Shown here: piece by piece, positions 30,766-41,546 of the stretch | Position numbering within the stretch: position 1 is the stretch's first letter | How the letters are laid out: each line of letters starts with the position of its first letter | Origin: Crithidia sp. LVH-60A | Lineage: Eukaryota > Euglenozoa > Kinetoplastea > Trypanosomatida > Trypanosomatidae | NCBI GenBank assembly: GCA_030078075.1 | Contig: CP119637.1 | Location: 1,302,501-1,366,500 of the forward strand | Direction: 5' to 3' | DNA: 64,000 nt | Position numbers and translations under genes: made by a program | Notes under the pieces: generated by a model | Told to the model about the DNA's origin: nothing | What the model saw: the letters and a program-made list of their open reading frames with translations, nothing else | The model's database searches: none

Positions 30766-31881
30766 CTACTGCTGCGAGGGTGCCGGCGGCTTCACCGGAT
30801 CCCACACAAGCTGATCTGGCGTTGTCGGCTCAAAATAGGCGTCGATGGACGCCTTCGTCACCCCCTCAAAGGTGGGCGGCGACCACTTCGGCTGCTTGTC
30901 CTTGTCGATCAGCAACGCACGCACGCCTTCGCGGAAGTCGTGTGCGGCTACGACGTGCTGCGCCGCACAGTATTCGAGCTGAAAGGCCTCCGCGAGTGTC
31001 TTGAGCTTCGAGCCACGACGCAGCACCTCGAGCGCCAGCATCATCGCCGTCGGCGAGAAGGATGGAATGGTGTCCGCTGCCACCTTTGCCAAAGGGTTCT
31101 GATCGGCAAAGGCGCGCGACGCCTGCAGAATGGCTGGCAAGTTTTGATCCTCCGTCAACGCAAAGAATTCGCCCAGAAAGGGCAGCGATGGAGTCAGCGT
31201 GCAGGGCGGCAGCGACTTTGCGGCCACCGCGTACTTGGCCAGCACCTTCTCCACGTCTGCCGCATCTGGCAACGCACACAGCTCTTCCTCCAGCTGCGCG
31301 AGCTTCTCGGAGGCAACAAAATGCGTGGCAAAGCCCAAATGAACGAGATCAGCACCGCGCACGCGGTGACCGGTCAAGCCCATGAAGAGCCCCAGTCCCG
31401 GCGTGGGGAGCCGCGGCAGAAACCAAGACCCGCCGACATCGGGAATCATCCCGATCGCGGCCTCCGGCATCGCAAAGCACGCCTTCTCAGTCGCCACGCG
31501 GTACCTGCTGCCGATCGAGACACCAACCCCGCCGCCCAGCACGTAGCCGTCCCACAGCGCCACCTGCCCGGCGGGGATGTCGTAAATTTTGTAGTTGATC
31601 TGATACTCCCAGTAGAAGAAGTTGCGGGCACAGCCGGGAGGCTGGTTCGTTGTCACCCCGATCACGTCTCCGCCGGCGCAGAACGCCTTTGGGCCAGCGC
31701 CTTTGATGACGTGCAGCACGCCAGCGGGGGCGGCCTTCGCGAAGTAGGCGTCGTGAAGCTCCTGGATCATGTCGTAGTTCAGCGCGTTCATCGACTTGGG
31801 GTTGTTGAGTGTAACGAGGCGAGTGTGGGGGAAGTCCTTTACCAGGACAGAGGTGCCCCAGAGCAGCAGAGAGCGCCGCAT
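30766..31881 (-). CDS. HIBCH: 3-hydroxyisobutyryl-CoA hydrolase
   Basis: A 371-residue crotonase-fold protein. It has the oxyanion-hole segments AFCAGGDVIGV and LGGGVGVSIGSRYRV, and the HIBCH catalytic stretch AMPEAAIGMIPDVGG, in which the Glu and the Asp eight residues later are the catalytic pair. The C-terminal HDFREGVRALLIDKDKQPKW is the family hallmark. It hydrolyses 3-hydroxyisobutyryl-CoA in mitochondrial valine breakdown. The N-terminus (MRRSLLLWGTSVLVKDF) is short and may act as a targeting signal. Length fits the family. The neighbouring gene at 32613-33731 is a diverged paralogue in the same direction. Confidence 0.9.
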   Translation of the reverse strand: MRRSLLLWGTSVLVKDFPHTRLVTLNNPKSMNALNYDMIQELHDAYFAKAAPAGVLHVIKGAGPKAFCAGGDVIGVTTNQPPGCARNFFYWEYQINYKIYDIPAGQVALWDGYVLGGGVGVSIGSRYRVATEKACFAMPEAAIGMIPDVGGSWFLPRLPTPGLGLFMGLTGHRVRGADLVHLGFATHFVASEKLAQLEEELCALPDAADVEKVLAKYAVAAKSLPPCTLTPSLPFLGEFFALTEDQNLPAILQASRAFADQNPLAKVAADTIPSFSPTAMMLALEVLRRGSKLKTLAEAFQLEYCAAQHVVAAHDFREGVRALLIDKDKQPKWSPPTFEGVTKASIDAYFEPTTPDQLVWDPVKPPAPSQQ

Positions 31882-32612
31882 GATGTAATTTCGTTCGCGG
31901 TGTTAAGAGGGAAGAAAATAAATTAAAAATAAATAACAACGAGAAAAAAGAAACGTTTTGTTGCTGAGGGATTAAAGCAAAAATGCACAACCTTGCCTCA
32001 CCGCATGAGTTGCTCAAGTTGATATATTTTTTTTTCTCGCGATGAGCCACAGAACGTAATGCACAGGTCGAGAGTAAAGTAGAAAAAGAAAGAAAGGCGA
32101 GTAAAAGCGTTGAAGGACACACGCAGAGAGTTGTGTAAAGAAGCCATTGCCTGTTGCATGGTCAAGAGCTCGTAACCCCCACTTTACATTCTGTACATGC
32201 TTCTTCCGTGCCCTACACGCGCTGTCTCAACTACCTGCTACGACTTTGGAGGAGAAACAAGGAAATACCAGCCAATAAAGAAAAAACTGGCGATGAACAT
32301 TGCGCATCGGCGGCAGAAAGCACGAAGTGATATTCCTCGAGTCACTGCAGCCCCACTCACTGCCGCACTCTATTCTTTAAACTCATTCTTTTTTTTTTTT
32401 TTGGTGTTGTTGTTGTTTCAGCACTCGAACAGGAAAACCTGAATGGTCACGGATGTCGGAAGGCAGACGGATAAAAGAGGAATGGGGAAGTACTTAAATG
32501 GATGGGAAAAAAACACAAACGCTTATTTAACAACAATAACAACAAAAACAAAGGCAACAATAGAAGCAGGCATTTTTTAATAGCCTTGACCCTATAGCGC
32601 TTGCTCTTCTAC
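31882..32612. other. Intergenic between the two HIBCH-family genes
   Basis: About 0.7 kb spacer with T and A runs (32026-32036, 32388-32402). No gene. Confidence 0.55.
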
Positions 32613-33731
32613 CTAGAACATGGACACTCCAGGAGGACACACAAACTGCGCGCGCACCTCCTCCAGGTTCACGTCCTGCACCGACTTGTGCGTCCACTTC
32701 GGGTACTTCTCCTTCTTCACCATCAGCGCGTCCACGCCAATCATGAAGTCCCTCGCCAGAGCTCCTGACTGAATGGCCGCGAAGTCCCCACGGAAGCAGT
32801 CCAGCAAACTCATGCACGCCGGCGTGTGCTGCCGCTTCATATTCTCCAATGCGAGCGCCATCCCAAACGGGGAGATGCGCTCCATCAGCTCCACCGTGTC
32901 GAGAGCGAAAGCGGACCCATCGGCACGCAGGCGCTCCATGATGTCCTGCAGCCGTGTTTGCTCGTCGATGGCACCGAAGGCGTTGGCGATCACCGTCGCG
33001 TGGTCCGCCAGGGTACAGGGCGGCACACTCACCTTGGCAGCGAAGGCGTCAAGACAGGCGCCAGCCGACTGCCCCTCCGGCAACGCCGCCAACGCCGCCT
33101 CCACCTCATCGAAGAGGCTCACGGGGAGGTAGTGAGTGGCCAGCCCAGCGTGGTACACGTCGGCCCCCTTCAGCGCATTGCCTGTGATGGCTAGGTAGGC
33201 TCCCAAGCCCTTCATCGGGAGAGACCGGAAGACCCAGCTCGTCCCCACATCGTTCGCCGCGCCGATCTGCGTCTCTGGCATGGCAAAGCGGGTCGTCTCA
33301 CAGGCCACGCGGTAGCGGCTGTGCAGGGAAACACCAACGCCGCTGCCGAGGACGTGGCCGGCCCACATCGACACCTGCGTCTGCGGCATGGCAGCAATGT
33401 GCGTATCCACCTGGTACTCGACGCGGTAGAAGAGGACGTTGTTGTCGACCTCGGCGGGGTCGGTGAGGGTTTTAATGTCACCCCCAGCGCAGAAGCTACG
33501 GCGGCCATCACCACGGAGGACATACAGCACATTCGGGTTTGGATGGGGCTCTGTGATGTACAGCCGCTGTAAGTCGAGCATCATGGCTAGGGTCATGCAG
33601 TTGAGAGAGCTGGGCCGGCTGAGCGTGATGGTGCGGCAGGTCGGCGTGTCCGCACAGCGAGCCGCGCCGGCAGCGGCGGCGGCGGCGGCGGCGGCAGTAG
33701 GAGCCACAAGATTCACAGCGGTGGTGCGCAT
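32613..33731 (-). CDS. HIBCH-like enoyl-CoA hydratase/isomerase family protein, diverged paralogue
   Basis: A 372-residue crotonase-fold protein closest in layout to HIBCH. It keeps SFCAGGDIKTL, LGSGVGVSLHSRYRVA and AMPETQIGAANDVGTSW, so the Glu and the Asp eight residues on are retained, but the 'PDVGG' proline is replaced by Asn. The C-terminus (ARDFMIGVDALMVKKEKYPK) is a weakened form of the HIBCH end. The N-terminus has an Ala run from (GCC)n (about 33668-33700) and may be a mitochondrial presequence. The frame begins with GTG one codon earlier; the ATG is at 33731. It is probably a hydrolase with altered substrate; the exact reaction is unknown. It probably arose by tandem duplication with 30766-31881. 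Confidence 0.8.
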   Translation of the reverse strand: MRTTAVNLVAPTAAAAAAAAAGAARCADTPTCRTITLSRPSSLNCMTLAMMLDLQRLYITEPHPNPNVLYVLRGDGRRSFCAGGDIKTLTDPAEVDNNVLFYRVEYQVDTHIAAMPQTQVSMWAGHVLGSGVGVSLHSRYRVACETTRFAMPETQIGAANDVGTSWVFRSLPMKGLGAYLAITGNALKGADVYHAGLATHYLPVSLFDEVEAALAALPEGQSAGACLDAFAAKVSVPPCTLADHATVIANAFGAIDEQTRLQDIMERLRADGSAFALDTVELMERISPFGMALALENMKRQHTPACMSLLDCFRGDFAAIQSGALARDFMIGVDALMVKKEKYPKWTHKSVQDVNLEEVRAQFVCPPGVSMF

Positions 33732-34463
33732 CACGGGCGAGAAGAAGGGGGAAAAAAATTAATGTCCGATATGTTTGTACGTGTGGGGGTGTGTATTACT
33801 CGCAGTGAGGCAGCGGGGTAAGCAGGAAACGAGGAAGCACCAGCTACAGGAATGGGCAAAAGATACAAATACACAAGACGTCGAGGAAAACGAACAGGCG
33901 TCGGACCTGTTGCTCTACAATATTTTCCTTGATGCCAGCGATAAGGGGAAATAAAAAGGAAAACAAAAAAAAAAAAGAGGTGGAGAAGGGGGCAGAGCTT
34001 TAAGGAAAGCGACAGAGCAACACTGTCGGACAAGACTCTGCCTGCGGCAGAGTTCAACACGTCGTTGAAAGTAAAGACAACACAAGGGTAATAACAGAGC
34101 GCATGTGCCTTTAGCGCCGCGCGTTCAAACTCTTATTGTTAAGCCTTCGCTCTATTTTGTTGTTGTTACCCGATGGCTCTCTCTTTGATCTGTGACGAAG
34201 CAGCGCGCAAAGTAAAGAAAGACGGATAGTGAGACTACTCATCCCCTCCTTCGCACAAACTCATCAATCTTCTTCTTCTTTCCTTTTTTCATTACCCGAC
34301 GAATGGACGCTTGTGGTAAAGACACGGCTGCACACGGAGCATAGGAGATGCCACAGGCGCTAACAGACGACACGCGAGGAGCTCAACTCACATTTTTTTT
34401 AGAAGCCAAAACACCTGTGCCACTAACTCAGACTGATCACAGCGATGTTCGTCGCCTCACTCT
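33732..34463. other. Intergenic, TCAB1-like to HIBCH-like
   Basis: AT-rich spacer with A runs around 33966-33976. No gene recognised. Confidence 0.55.
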
Positions 34464-35700
34464 TCAGCTCCATGGTGACTGAAGCGCTTCGCCTGCCTGC
34501 CTCCCTCTTTTCTCTCCATCCTCGTCGTCGGACATGGGCGATCGTGCACGCTTGTGCTGCGGGTACACCGGCGGCTCCTCCTCCTCCAGCCGCTCTACCC
34601 TCTCCGCTCCCCTCGATACCGCTCGCAGCCCAATCTCACTTCCGCTGCGCACGTTGTGGCGACGATGCGAGTAATCGCGGCTGCCCGTCGTCACAAGCAC
34701 CGTGTTGGCATCTATTACACTCAGCCCACTCGTGGGGCCGGCAGAAGCACCGAAGACGGTAGCGTTCTCATCAGAGGGAGTTTCTCCGGCGCGCCACGTG
34801 TGCACCACCACCCCATCCGCCGACGAGGATGTGACGAGACGACGCACGGGTGACCCTGCAGTACTTGCTGCTGCTGCACTAGTCGGCAGCACGTCGAACT
34901 CAAAAATCTGGCTCGTGCGCACGTCGCGGTCAATCGTAAAGAGCGGCGTGCGTGGACGCCGGAGGTCCCAGCAGGCGATGCGGCTGTCCCCCTGGCTGCC
35001 ACCGCCGTAGACGCAGAAAGGGTCCTCTGCGGCAACACGCAGCGTCTGCACGCCCTGCTGCAGCCCGTGCAGCTCCGCGGCGGGGCGGCGATGGCGGCAA
35101 TCCACCATGTGCACAGCAGCAACGTTGTGAAAGCCAACGGCAAGCAGAGGCGCCGTGCCGCTCCACGCGCAGTCCAGCAGCGTCGACACCAACCCGTGAC
35201 TGCGCTGCGCACCGTAGGTCCAAACCGGCGCCTCGCCCTCCGCCACCACGTCGAAGACACGCACCTGCGTGGCGTCCTCGAAGCCGCCGTAGCCGCCGGC
35301 AATCCAGTGCGAGTGGGCCGCGTGGCGAAACCAGCACACCGCGTGCGCGTGAACGTGGTAGTCGCTGTCATTCTTGGCCATGTAGGAGGCACGCAGTGCG
35401 GCGTCCTCGACATCCCACAGCTGGAGGGGTTGATCGCGGCAGGCAGTGACAAAGGAAGCGTTGGACTGCCCCTGCTTGAAGGAACACCACGCCACGTCGA
35501 TGGCGGGGAACGGCAGCGCAACACGTGGTGGTGCATCAACATCATCCTCGTCATTCCTAACGTGTGCTGTGTGCGTGCCACAGGTGTAGGTAAGGTAGGG
35601 GACGTAGGCCTTGTCGCACGTGGCGATCACCTCGGCTGCAGCATCTGGTGCGCGATAAAGCCGGCGCAGGTGCGCCTGTCCCTTTGTAGTAGCCCGTCAT
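34464..35700 (-). CDS. WRAP53: TCAB1/WRAP53-like WD40 protein (start disrupted)
   Basis: A WD-repeat protein of about 410 residues. The order of elements follows telomerase Cajal body protein 1: a WSP-type first repeat, LRASYMAKNDSDYHVHAHAV (compare 'y-aydeltaAhSl'), then QVRVFDV, then GLQQGVQTLRVAAEDPF, then DSRIACWDLRRPRTPLFTI and DRDVRTSQIFEFDV (compare 'LlCWDLRq-g-pL-----v-TNQri-FDl'), and a Gly-Leu-Ser-rich final repeat. WRAP53 binds box H/ACA scaRNAs and telomerase RNA. The frame is open only to a TGA at 35697-35699 and has no ATG at its left edge; ATG at 35700 overlaps the TGA (ATGA) in another frame. The true start is thus either that ATG with a one-base indel next to it, or unknown. 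The C-terminal 60 residues are charged and disordered. Confidence 0.75.
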
Positions 35701-36230
35701 GCTTGAGCGGCAATGCACGCTCTTCGTTGCTCGAAAGGAAGAATAGCGTGCTTTTTCTATGAAGAAAGTAGACGCTGCAACGAGCGCACCAAACTATTCA
35801 CGATAAGCAGCAGCGTAGAAGCGAGGGCGTGTGCGCCACACAGCAAAAGAGAGAGAGAGAGAAAGAGCAAAGAGAAATGCGATGTGGAAGAAAGGCGAAA
35901 TCAGTCACGACAGGGAAGACCTAGCGCACAGATTGTATGTTCTCTAAGAAAGATAATGCAATTGGTGAGAACGAAGAGCGCCATCGAACATGCCTTAATA
36001 AACACACAAGATAAAAGGAGCCTGCTTCACTGCTGGTTGGCGTTGTGAACAATAGATGCATTTCACCGGACTCCAATCTCGTGGAAGCAATCATATTATT
36101 TTTATTATATTTTTTTTCCCCCGTTTGCTGCTGTTCGCATTATTTGTATTTGGTAGAAAGCAGTAGCTCAAACCTCCCCCTTTTTTAGTGTATGTGTTCT
36201 ATGCAGGAAGCAAACCCAACAGCCAGTAGT
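35701..36230. other. Intergenic, unrecognised gene to TCAB1-like
   Basis: Spacer with a (AG)n run near 35848-35866 and T runs near 36104-36118. No gene; one CATAGAAA octamer on the minus strand (35754-35761) is probably chance. Confidence 0.5.
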
Positions 36231-37625
36231 CTACTCCGCCTCACCGTCCGAGTTCTCCGGTGCGCGGAGCACCTCTCGCACTGCCGCCACCAACTCCCTC
36301 TCCTCCGCCGATAGTCCCCCAGGCGCCTCTTCGGCATCCTCCAGTCGCACCCGCACATCACGCAGGATCAGTTGCAAACTCAGCGCTTCCATCTGCACCG
36401 CAACACGCGCCTGCTGCAGCGTCTCCCGCTCGTAGCGCTGCAGCTGATAGAGCGAGATGGCGCTGCCGAGTCGTGCCTGCAAGCCCTCCACAAACGACAT
36501 GGTTGTCTTGAGTCGGCTGTACGCGGGTGTCCACGCCTGCTCCTCGGCCTCTCTGGTGTGCATATCGTCGCTCACCTCTTCTGCCACGTCGTCTAAACGC
36601 GATGTCAAGGCGAGTATTTTTCCCTTAATCAGTTGATCAAGAGAGGAAGACGGGGAAGGCGGGACGAGGACCTTTGCGACGACATCGTGCCACCAGACGG
36701 ATTCGCTACTGCTTGTTCGACCTGTCGCGTGATGAGCTCCAGAACAGGATGGAGGCCGCCGCTGGTGGTGGTGGTAAGCCCAGCAGACTCAACGCGCTGA
36801 CGTGGCGTCCCATCGAGGCTGCTGAAGTCACCACTATTCTTGCCGCTTCTATTGTCATCATCATCATCATCTTGGAGGTCACCGCTGTCCGCATTCGTTA
36901 ACGCGGACACCTCGGCAGAAAGATACGAGCGATATTGAGTTCTTCTGATGTTGCTGTTGTTCTTGGAGGGTTGAGACTTCCCTGGCATCCTCCGGCGGTT
37001 GTGTGCTGCCACTGTACTGCAGAGGCTCCTCCCCCTGTTCTCCGCCAAGCGGCCTCGCTGTACTTCTATGGTCTTCCTCATCTCCGTTGAAAGAGTGTGG
37101 GGCCGCCTCGCCTCTAGGCTCGCGCTGCCGTGCGTAGTGATCCTCATAATCGCTGTACGGGTCGCGGTAGTGGCGCGTCTCAGCCGCACGCACCACCTCC
37201 TCCTCGTGCTTTTGCTGACGTGGCGGCGATGCAGCGGAACTGGTCGGCAACGGCGACGACGACGCGGGAGCGGAAGGAGAAGACGACACGTCAACACTGT
37301 AGCCCAGTCGACGCACCCACTGATCCGAGTGGCGCGCCAGCGGCGGCATAACGTGAGGGGAGCTGCGAAATACGTCGTCTACGGCAACGGAGGTGAGCAG
37401 CTGCACCAGCTGGTGGTTTGGTTTACGCGTGAGAGCTCCGCGGCCGGAGGAGGGTGCGGTGTGCAGCGCGTCAAGAAACGCGTGAAAGGCGGCGTCCCGC
37501 TCAGCGGGGGTCGGGGTGGAACGCAGAAAAGTATAAAGCGTTACGGTCGTCTCGCATGGATCGTTGCTGACCGTCATGTTGTGAAGGTCCGTCGCCTTCA
37601 GATGCAGCACAGGCAGGAATGACAT
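36231..37625 (-). CDS. Unrecognised protein read in three frames (two frameshifts)
   Basis: About 464 residues if joined. Segment one (ATG at 37625) begins MSFLPVLHLKATDLHNMTVS, an ordered domain through HQLVQLLTSVAVDDVF, then a Ser/Pro/Arg-rich linker. Segment two continues with SNIRRTQYRSYLSAEVSALT and an Asp run (DDDDDDN). Segment three reads LDQLIKGKILALTSRLDD and a helical, coiled-coil-like C-terminus (YQLQRYERETLQQARVAVQM). The segments follow directly: the end of segment two carries a stop at LLIN where the next frame reads LDQLIKG. Switches fall at about 36945-36985 and about 36628-36650. I do not recognise the family; its N-terminal domain and coiled-coil suggest a structural or cytoskeletal protein. 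Indels are probably sequence errors. Confidence 0.5.
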
Positions 37626-38050
37626 GGCGCGGACCTGTGCGTGCTCTATGGTATGTGCAATGTATCGGTGGTTTTGGTGAATGTGTGGGTGTGAGTTTAT
37701 GCTACCACTCCGTCAACTTATTAGCGTACTCATAGAGAGAAAGGCGCGGAGCAGAAAACTAATAAAAAGTGTAGAAAAAAAAGCAACAACAGCACTTTGG
37801 CATGTCCTCCTCTCGTTCACGACCTGTTTCTCATTTGGCTTTGAATATATCTATACTCGTTGCTTGTCTGGGATACCAGTAAAAGAAAACAAAAAACGAC
37901 TGATTAGCAGGTTCAAGACTGTCCACGCCTTCCCAAGAAAATACAGGAAGTTAAAAGAAAGCCTCGACAGTAAACACGAGGGATGTACGCACACGAACCT
38001 TTCTTCTTATTTTCGCGGCTCGTGAATCACTCTCTTCGACCCCTCCCTTC
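37626..38050. other. Intergenic, PH protein to unrecognised gene
   Basis: AT-rich spacer. No gene. Confidence 0.55.
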
Positions 38051-38921
38051 TTACAGAATGGTGCCTCCAGGGGCCTCGCCCTCGATGACGCCTGATCGAT
38101 GCATCGGTACGGCAGCTCCGCGTGTGATGTGCTGCAGCTCCTCTGACTCTGCTCGTGGAGCCAAGTAGAGGTCAATGTATTTTGTCAGCAGCTGCACCCA
38201 CGCATCGCGCTCCTCGGAACTACCCGCAGCCAGCACCAGCTGCTCCCGTCCACCACCCGAAGTGTAGTAGTCCACCGCGAAGTACGTCTTGCTGGGGTCG
38301 GTGGCGGCTGGGCAGTCTTCGGGGAGGATGAGGGGCCAGCACACCGCCGCCTTCTTGAATCGACTGCCGCGGCTGTTGTAGGTTTCAATCCAGAAGGCGG
38401 CGTGGCCTAAAGGACGCTGGGGCTGGTGCTGATACTCTGCGTGGCTGCTGTACCAGGAGATGCCGCTACTCCCGGAAACCACAACGTAGTGCGGCACGAA
38501 GACGTGGCTTCCTCCGGCGCCAAAAAGCCCACCCGTCCGCACCAGGTGCAGGAGGGTGCCCTCCTTGTGGGTGCTGGTGACAGGAGCCACAGAGCTCGAG
38601 AGCGGAACGGCAGCGTCATGAGCCGTGGGGGAGGGAGAAGTAGACAGTGTAGCGGAAATCCTTTCAGTGCCTGCAGCCACAGGAAGGTGAAGAGGGGGAT
38701 GATAATGCTGGGGTGTCTACCGGAAATGATGGCTTATTTAGTGGTTGTGGTGCAGACGCGTCCTCGGTCGCTGTGTGTGATGCCTTCCCGTTAAAAACAG
38801 GCAGTGCCGCTGCGGTGGCGCGTCGTGCGGCTGCGCTCTTCGCCAGCTGTGCCTCCATCACCCGAATCTCCTCCGCCAACTCGCGAGCGAGGGCGTCGAT
38901 ACGCTCCTCCAGCGACGACAT
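38051..38921 (-). CDS. Coiled-coil and PH-domain protein (one frameshift)
   Basis: About 289 residues. The first frame (ATG at 38921) is a helix: MSSLEERIDALARELAEEIR then VMEAQLAKSAAARR. The second frame carries a pleckstrin-homology domain: KEGTLLHLVRTGGLFG, then VFVPHYVVVSGSSGISWYSS, then REQLVLAAGSSEERDAWVQL ending in LLTKYI, with the conserved Trp of the final helix. It closes with a 25-residue tail. The frame changes near 38690-38710. PH domains bind phosphoinositides or proteins, so membrane or cytoskeletal recruitment is expected; a coiled-coil before PH is a common adaptor layout. Name not known. The upstream piece of the second frame begins with GTG, supporting the joined reading. 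Confidence 0.65.
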
Positions 38922-39916
38922 AACCTAGTTTTTTATTTTTTCTCAGTCGATATTTACGTGTGAGTGGGTCTCTGCGATTTGAGCACGGTGCGGACTAGGC
39001 AACACGCGTGCCACAGTCGTGTATTTAACGCAATGAAGCGCTCTCGTGAGAGGCTACGCTAAGAGGCTAGAGGCAAGAGGGAAAAGATTGAGAAATTCAG
39101 GAAGTATGCGCTAAAGCGGGGCTACTACACGCACGCGCTCGAGATAAAGTGAACGGCACTAGTGAAGAAAAAAGAGGTGCGTCACTATCGCAGCGTTCTT
39201 TCTCAGACAGGCGAATAAGACGGCTCGCCGAAACAGAGTTCTCCTATCGTCATTCTTTCGAGCCTCTTGAGTCCTGCCGCTGTACTGATGAACCTCGCTA
39301 CTTTTCTTACCGACGCCGCCAGCACCTGTAACAAAAATTAGAGTGCTTTTCACAGGCTCTCACAGATTTGGCATGCGGCTCTCCTTCGTGTGTCTCTTGC
39401 CTACTCCTCAATGAGGGCCACACCGAGGGGAAGCTGCCTTGACGTAAAGCGCATCTCCCTCTTTTTCATTTTTTTTTTTTAACTTAGTTTGCAGTTCCTC
39501 TACTACTAGATCAACTCCCGCGTGTTTCTCTTTTCTCAGTCTGAAACAACGCGCCACCAACGGTCACATGCCTCAGTAAAAGACATGAAAAAAGGAAAAA
39601 AAAAAAACAGCCCTCCTCTGCTGCACAAGGGCCTGCTACTACCTAAACCATTTGTAATGTAGAAGGGAAAGAAAAGAAAAACATAAAGCCGTTGTCACAC
39701 TCATCATGCAGAAGAATAAGTCTTCTGTGTCGATGTGGGTGTTTACGTGTAAGTGAAGCATGAAGACGCGATGCGTCCCTGTGTCTTTTTTCTTTTCTTT
39801 TTTGTTATGTAAGAGATAAGAGGCTAAAAACACACCAACGAGGGTAGGAAAAAGGACGGGAAAAAAGAGCTTTCCGTCTCCTCTCCCTTTGTGTATCTTC
39901 ACGTTCTCCCCGCCGC
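38922..39916. other. Intergenic, respiratory subunit to PH protein
   Basis: About 1 kb AT-rich spacer with T and A homopolymers (39469-39481, 39596-39607). No gene. Confidence 0.55.
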
Positions 39917-40360
39917 TTACATCTCCGTGATGAACTTCTCCGAGCCGGGGATGGACACGGTGCCGGAGTAGTGGTGCTTCGCCATCGCACCCGGCTTGTT
40001 CCAGCTGTACCAATCCATCTCCTTGGCGTACTTATCCTGTGCCCACTGCGGCATCGCAATGCCCGGCAGGTAGAAGGCGCACTGCATCGACTGGTACCAG
40101 TCCATGTTGCCGAGCATCATCAGCGCGCACAGGGCGGACGGGATGAAGAGGACAAGGTTGCGCACCGGGAGGAGGGCAGCACGGTTGTCGAAACGACCGT
40201 ACTGGATGAAGGACGACCACAGGCGACCACCCCAGCCACCGCACATCGTGATGGGGTAGAAGTTGTTGTACGGCGCCATCCAGCTCACGCGGTTCCAGTT
40301 GATGCCCATGAAGTCGCCGGCAAAGAGCCGGGCCGGCAGAGACGCCTTCGGAGGAGCCAT
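39917..40360 (-). CDS. Probable mitochondrial inner-membrane respiratory subunit
   Basis: A 147-residue protein (ATG at 40360) starting MAPPKASLPARLFAGDFMGI, with a single hydrophobic segment (VRNLVLFIPSALCALMMLGN) and many Trp/Tyr/Pro residues (MDWYQSMQCAFYLPG; EMDWYSWNKPGAMAKHHY). This aromatic-rich, single-span layout is typical of kinetoplastid-specific subunits of cytochrome c oxidase or ATP synthase. I cannot say which complex. The splice acceptor is excellent: a T-rich run then TTTACAG only 7 bases before the ATG. Well-preserved frame. Confidence 0.7.
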   Translation of the reverse strand: MAPPKASLPARLFAGDFMGINWNRVSWMAPYNNFYPITMCGGWGGRLWSSFIQYGRFDNRAALLPVRNLVLFIPSALCALMMLGNMDWYQSMQCAFYLPGIAMPQWAQDKYAKEMDWYSWNKPGAMAKHHYSGTVSIPGSEKFITEM

Positions 40361-40395
40361 TATTTCCTGTAAAGAAAAAAAAGAGTTAAAGTGGG
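40361..40395 (-). promoter_or_regulatory. Predicted spliced-leader acceptor of the respiratory subunit
   Basis: The coding strand reads CTCTTTTTTTTCTTTACAG then GAAATA before the ATG. The AG is at 40367-40368. A classic polypyrimidine-AG acceptor, with a 5' UTR of about six bases before the ATG. Confidence 0.55.
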
Positions 40396-40891
40396 GCTAA
40401 GAAATGGGTGCAGGGGCTGCGCCGATTGCTTCGCTGCTGGACTAGCTGAAAGGTGGGAGCGTCTTGTACGACGTAAAATAGATATAGATATTACTGCGCA
40501 TTGTGCAATTGTGTACGTTTGTGTGTTTCAGAGAGAGAGAGAGAGGCAGCAGAGAGAGCAGAGTAGGAAAAAAGAAAGAGGAGACATGAGCAGTGAAACA
40601 AAACAAAGAGGGAACAAAAGTGTTGTTGAGCTTGGCAGAAAAACCCCACCCGTGAGACGGTCGGCAGCACTAGTGAAAAGGAAATGCGTTTCTTTTATTG
40701 TTATTATTATAAAGTGCTTCGCACGAGTCGATAGCTTCATCTTCACCGCCGCACTTGCAAACGTATATTTTTTTTTAGTGCGTAGTTCTACAGAATTTTG
40801 ATCAGCAGTCCGTGAACACACGGTTGGCAGCCGGAACTCGGTGCCGATATTATAAGCTAAAATAAGAAGAAACAAGGATGCAGCGGCTCGC
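40396..40891. other. Intergenic, coiled-coil gene to respiratory subunit
   Basis: Spacer with a (GA)n run at about 40530-40545 and AT-rich sequence. No gene. Confidence 0.5.
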
Positions 40892-41391
40892 CTACGTAAA
40901 CACCGCAGCGCCGTACTCGAGCAGCATCGCGTCAATCGCACTGTTCGCCTCCGCGGTCATCTCGCGCAGCAGCTCCACCTCGCATGTTGTAGCCCCAGAG
41001 TCGGCCTCGTTTACGGCGCCTTTGCTCTTTCCAGAATTGCCGCACAGTGGCTTCACCGGCGACCTCGATGCAGCGTTGTCTCTGTGCTCTACTTCGTTAT
41101 GGTTCTGGACAAGCATCATCTCTTTAGGTTCTTTATGGGGTTGGCCTCACGATAGCTATCCATGACGTCAAGCAGCCTCTCCTCTACTTTCCGCAGCGCA
41201 CTCATTTTCGTGGTTGCGCTGTCAGAAATTGCGGCTGCTTCTGCTCACTACCAAGGCGGCCTCGCTGCATCGCGTAGCAGACCAAGCAACGCAGCAGCTC
41301 GTCCTCGCGTGAGGCGATCTTGCGCAGCATCGCGCTCTCCTCTGCTTGTCTCCGAGCTTCGCCAGTCTCTCTTTAAGGGAATCTTTTTAAG

Positions 41392-41452
<61 letters not shown>

Positions 41453-41458
41453 AAAAAG

Positions 41459-41490
<32 letters not shown>

Positions 41491-41546
41491 CTTCGAATGG
41501 TTTGCACATATGTCGGCGTTGGGTTTTATTTTTGGAAAAAAAAGAG

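Noticed and set aside
30718-31926. 402-residue plus-strand frame opposite HIBCH
   Set aside because: Antisense shadow of HIBCH, rich in Arg, His and Gln.
37063-37070. CATAGAAG octamer on the minus strand
   Set aside because: Lies inside a coding region, so not a UTR element.
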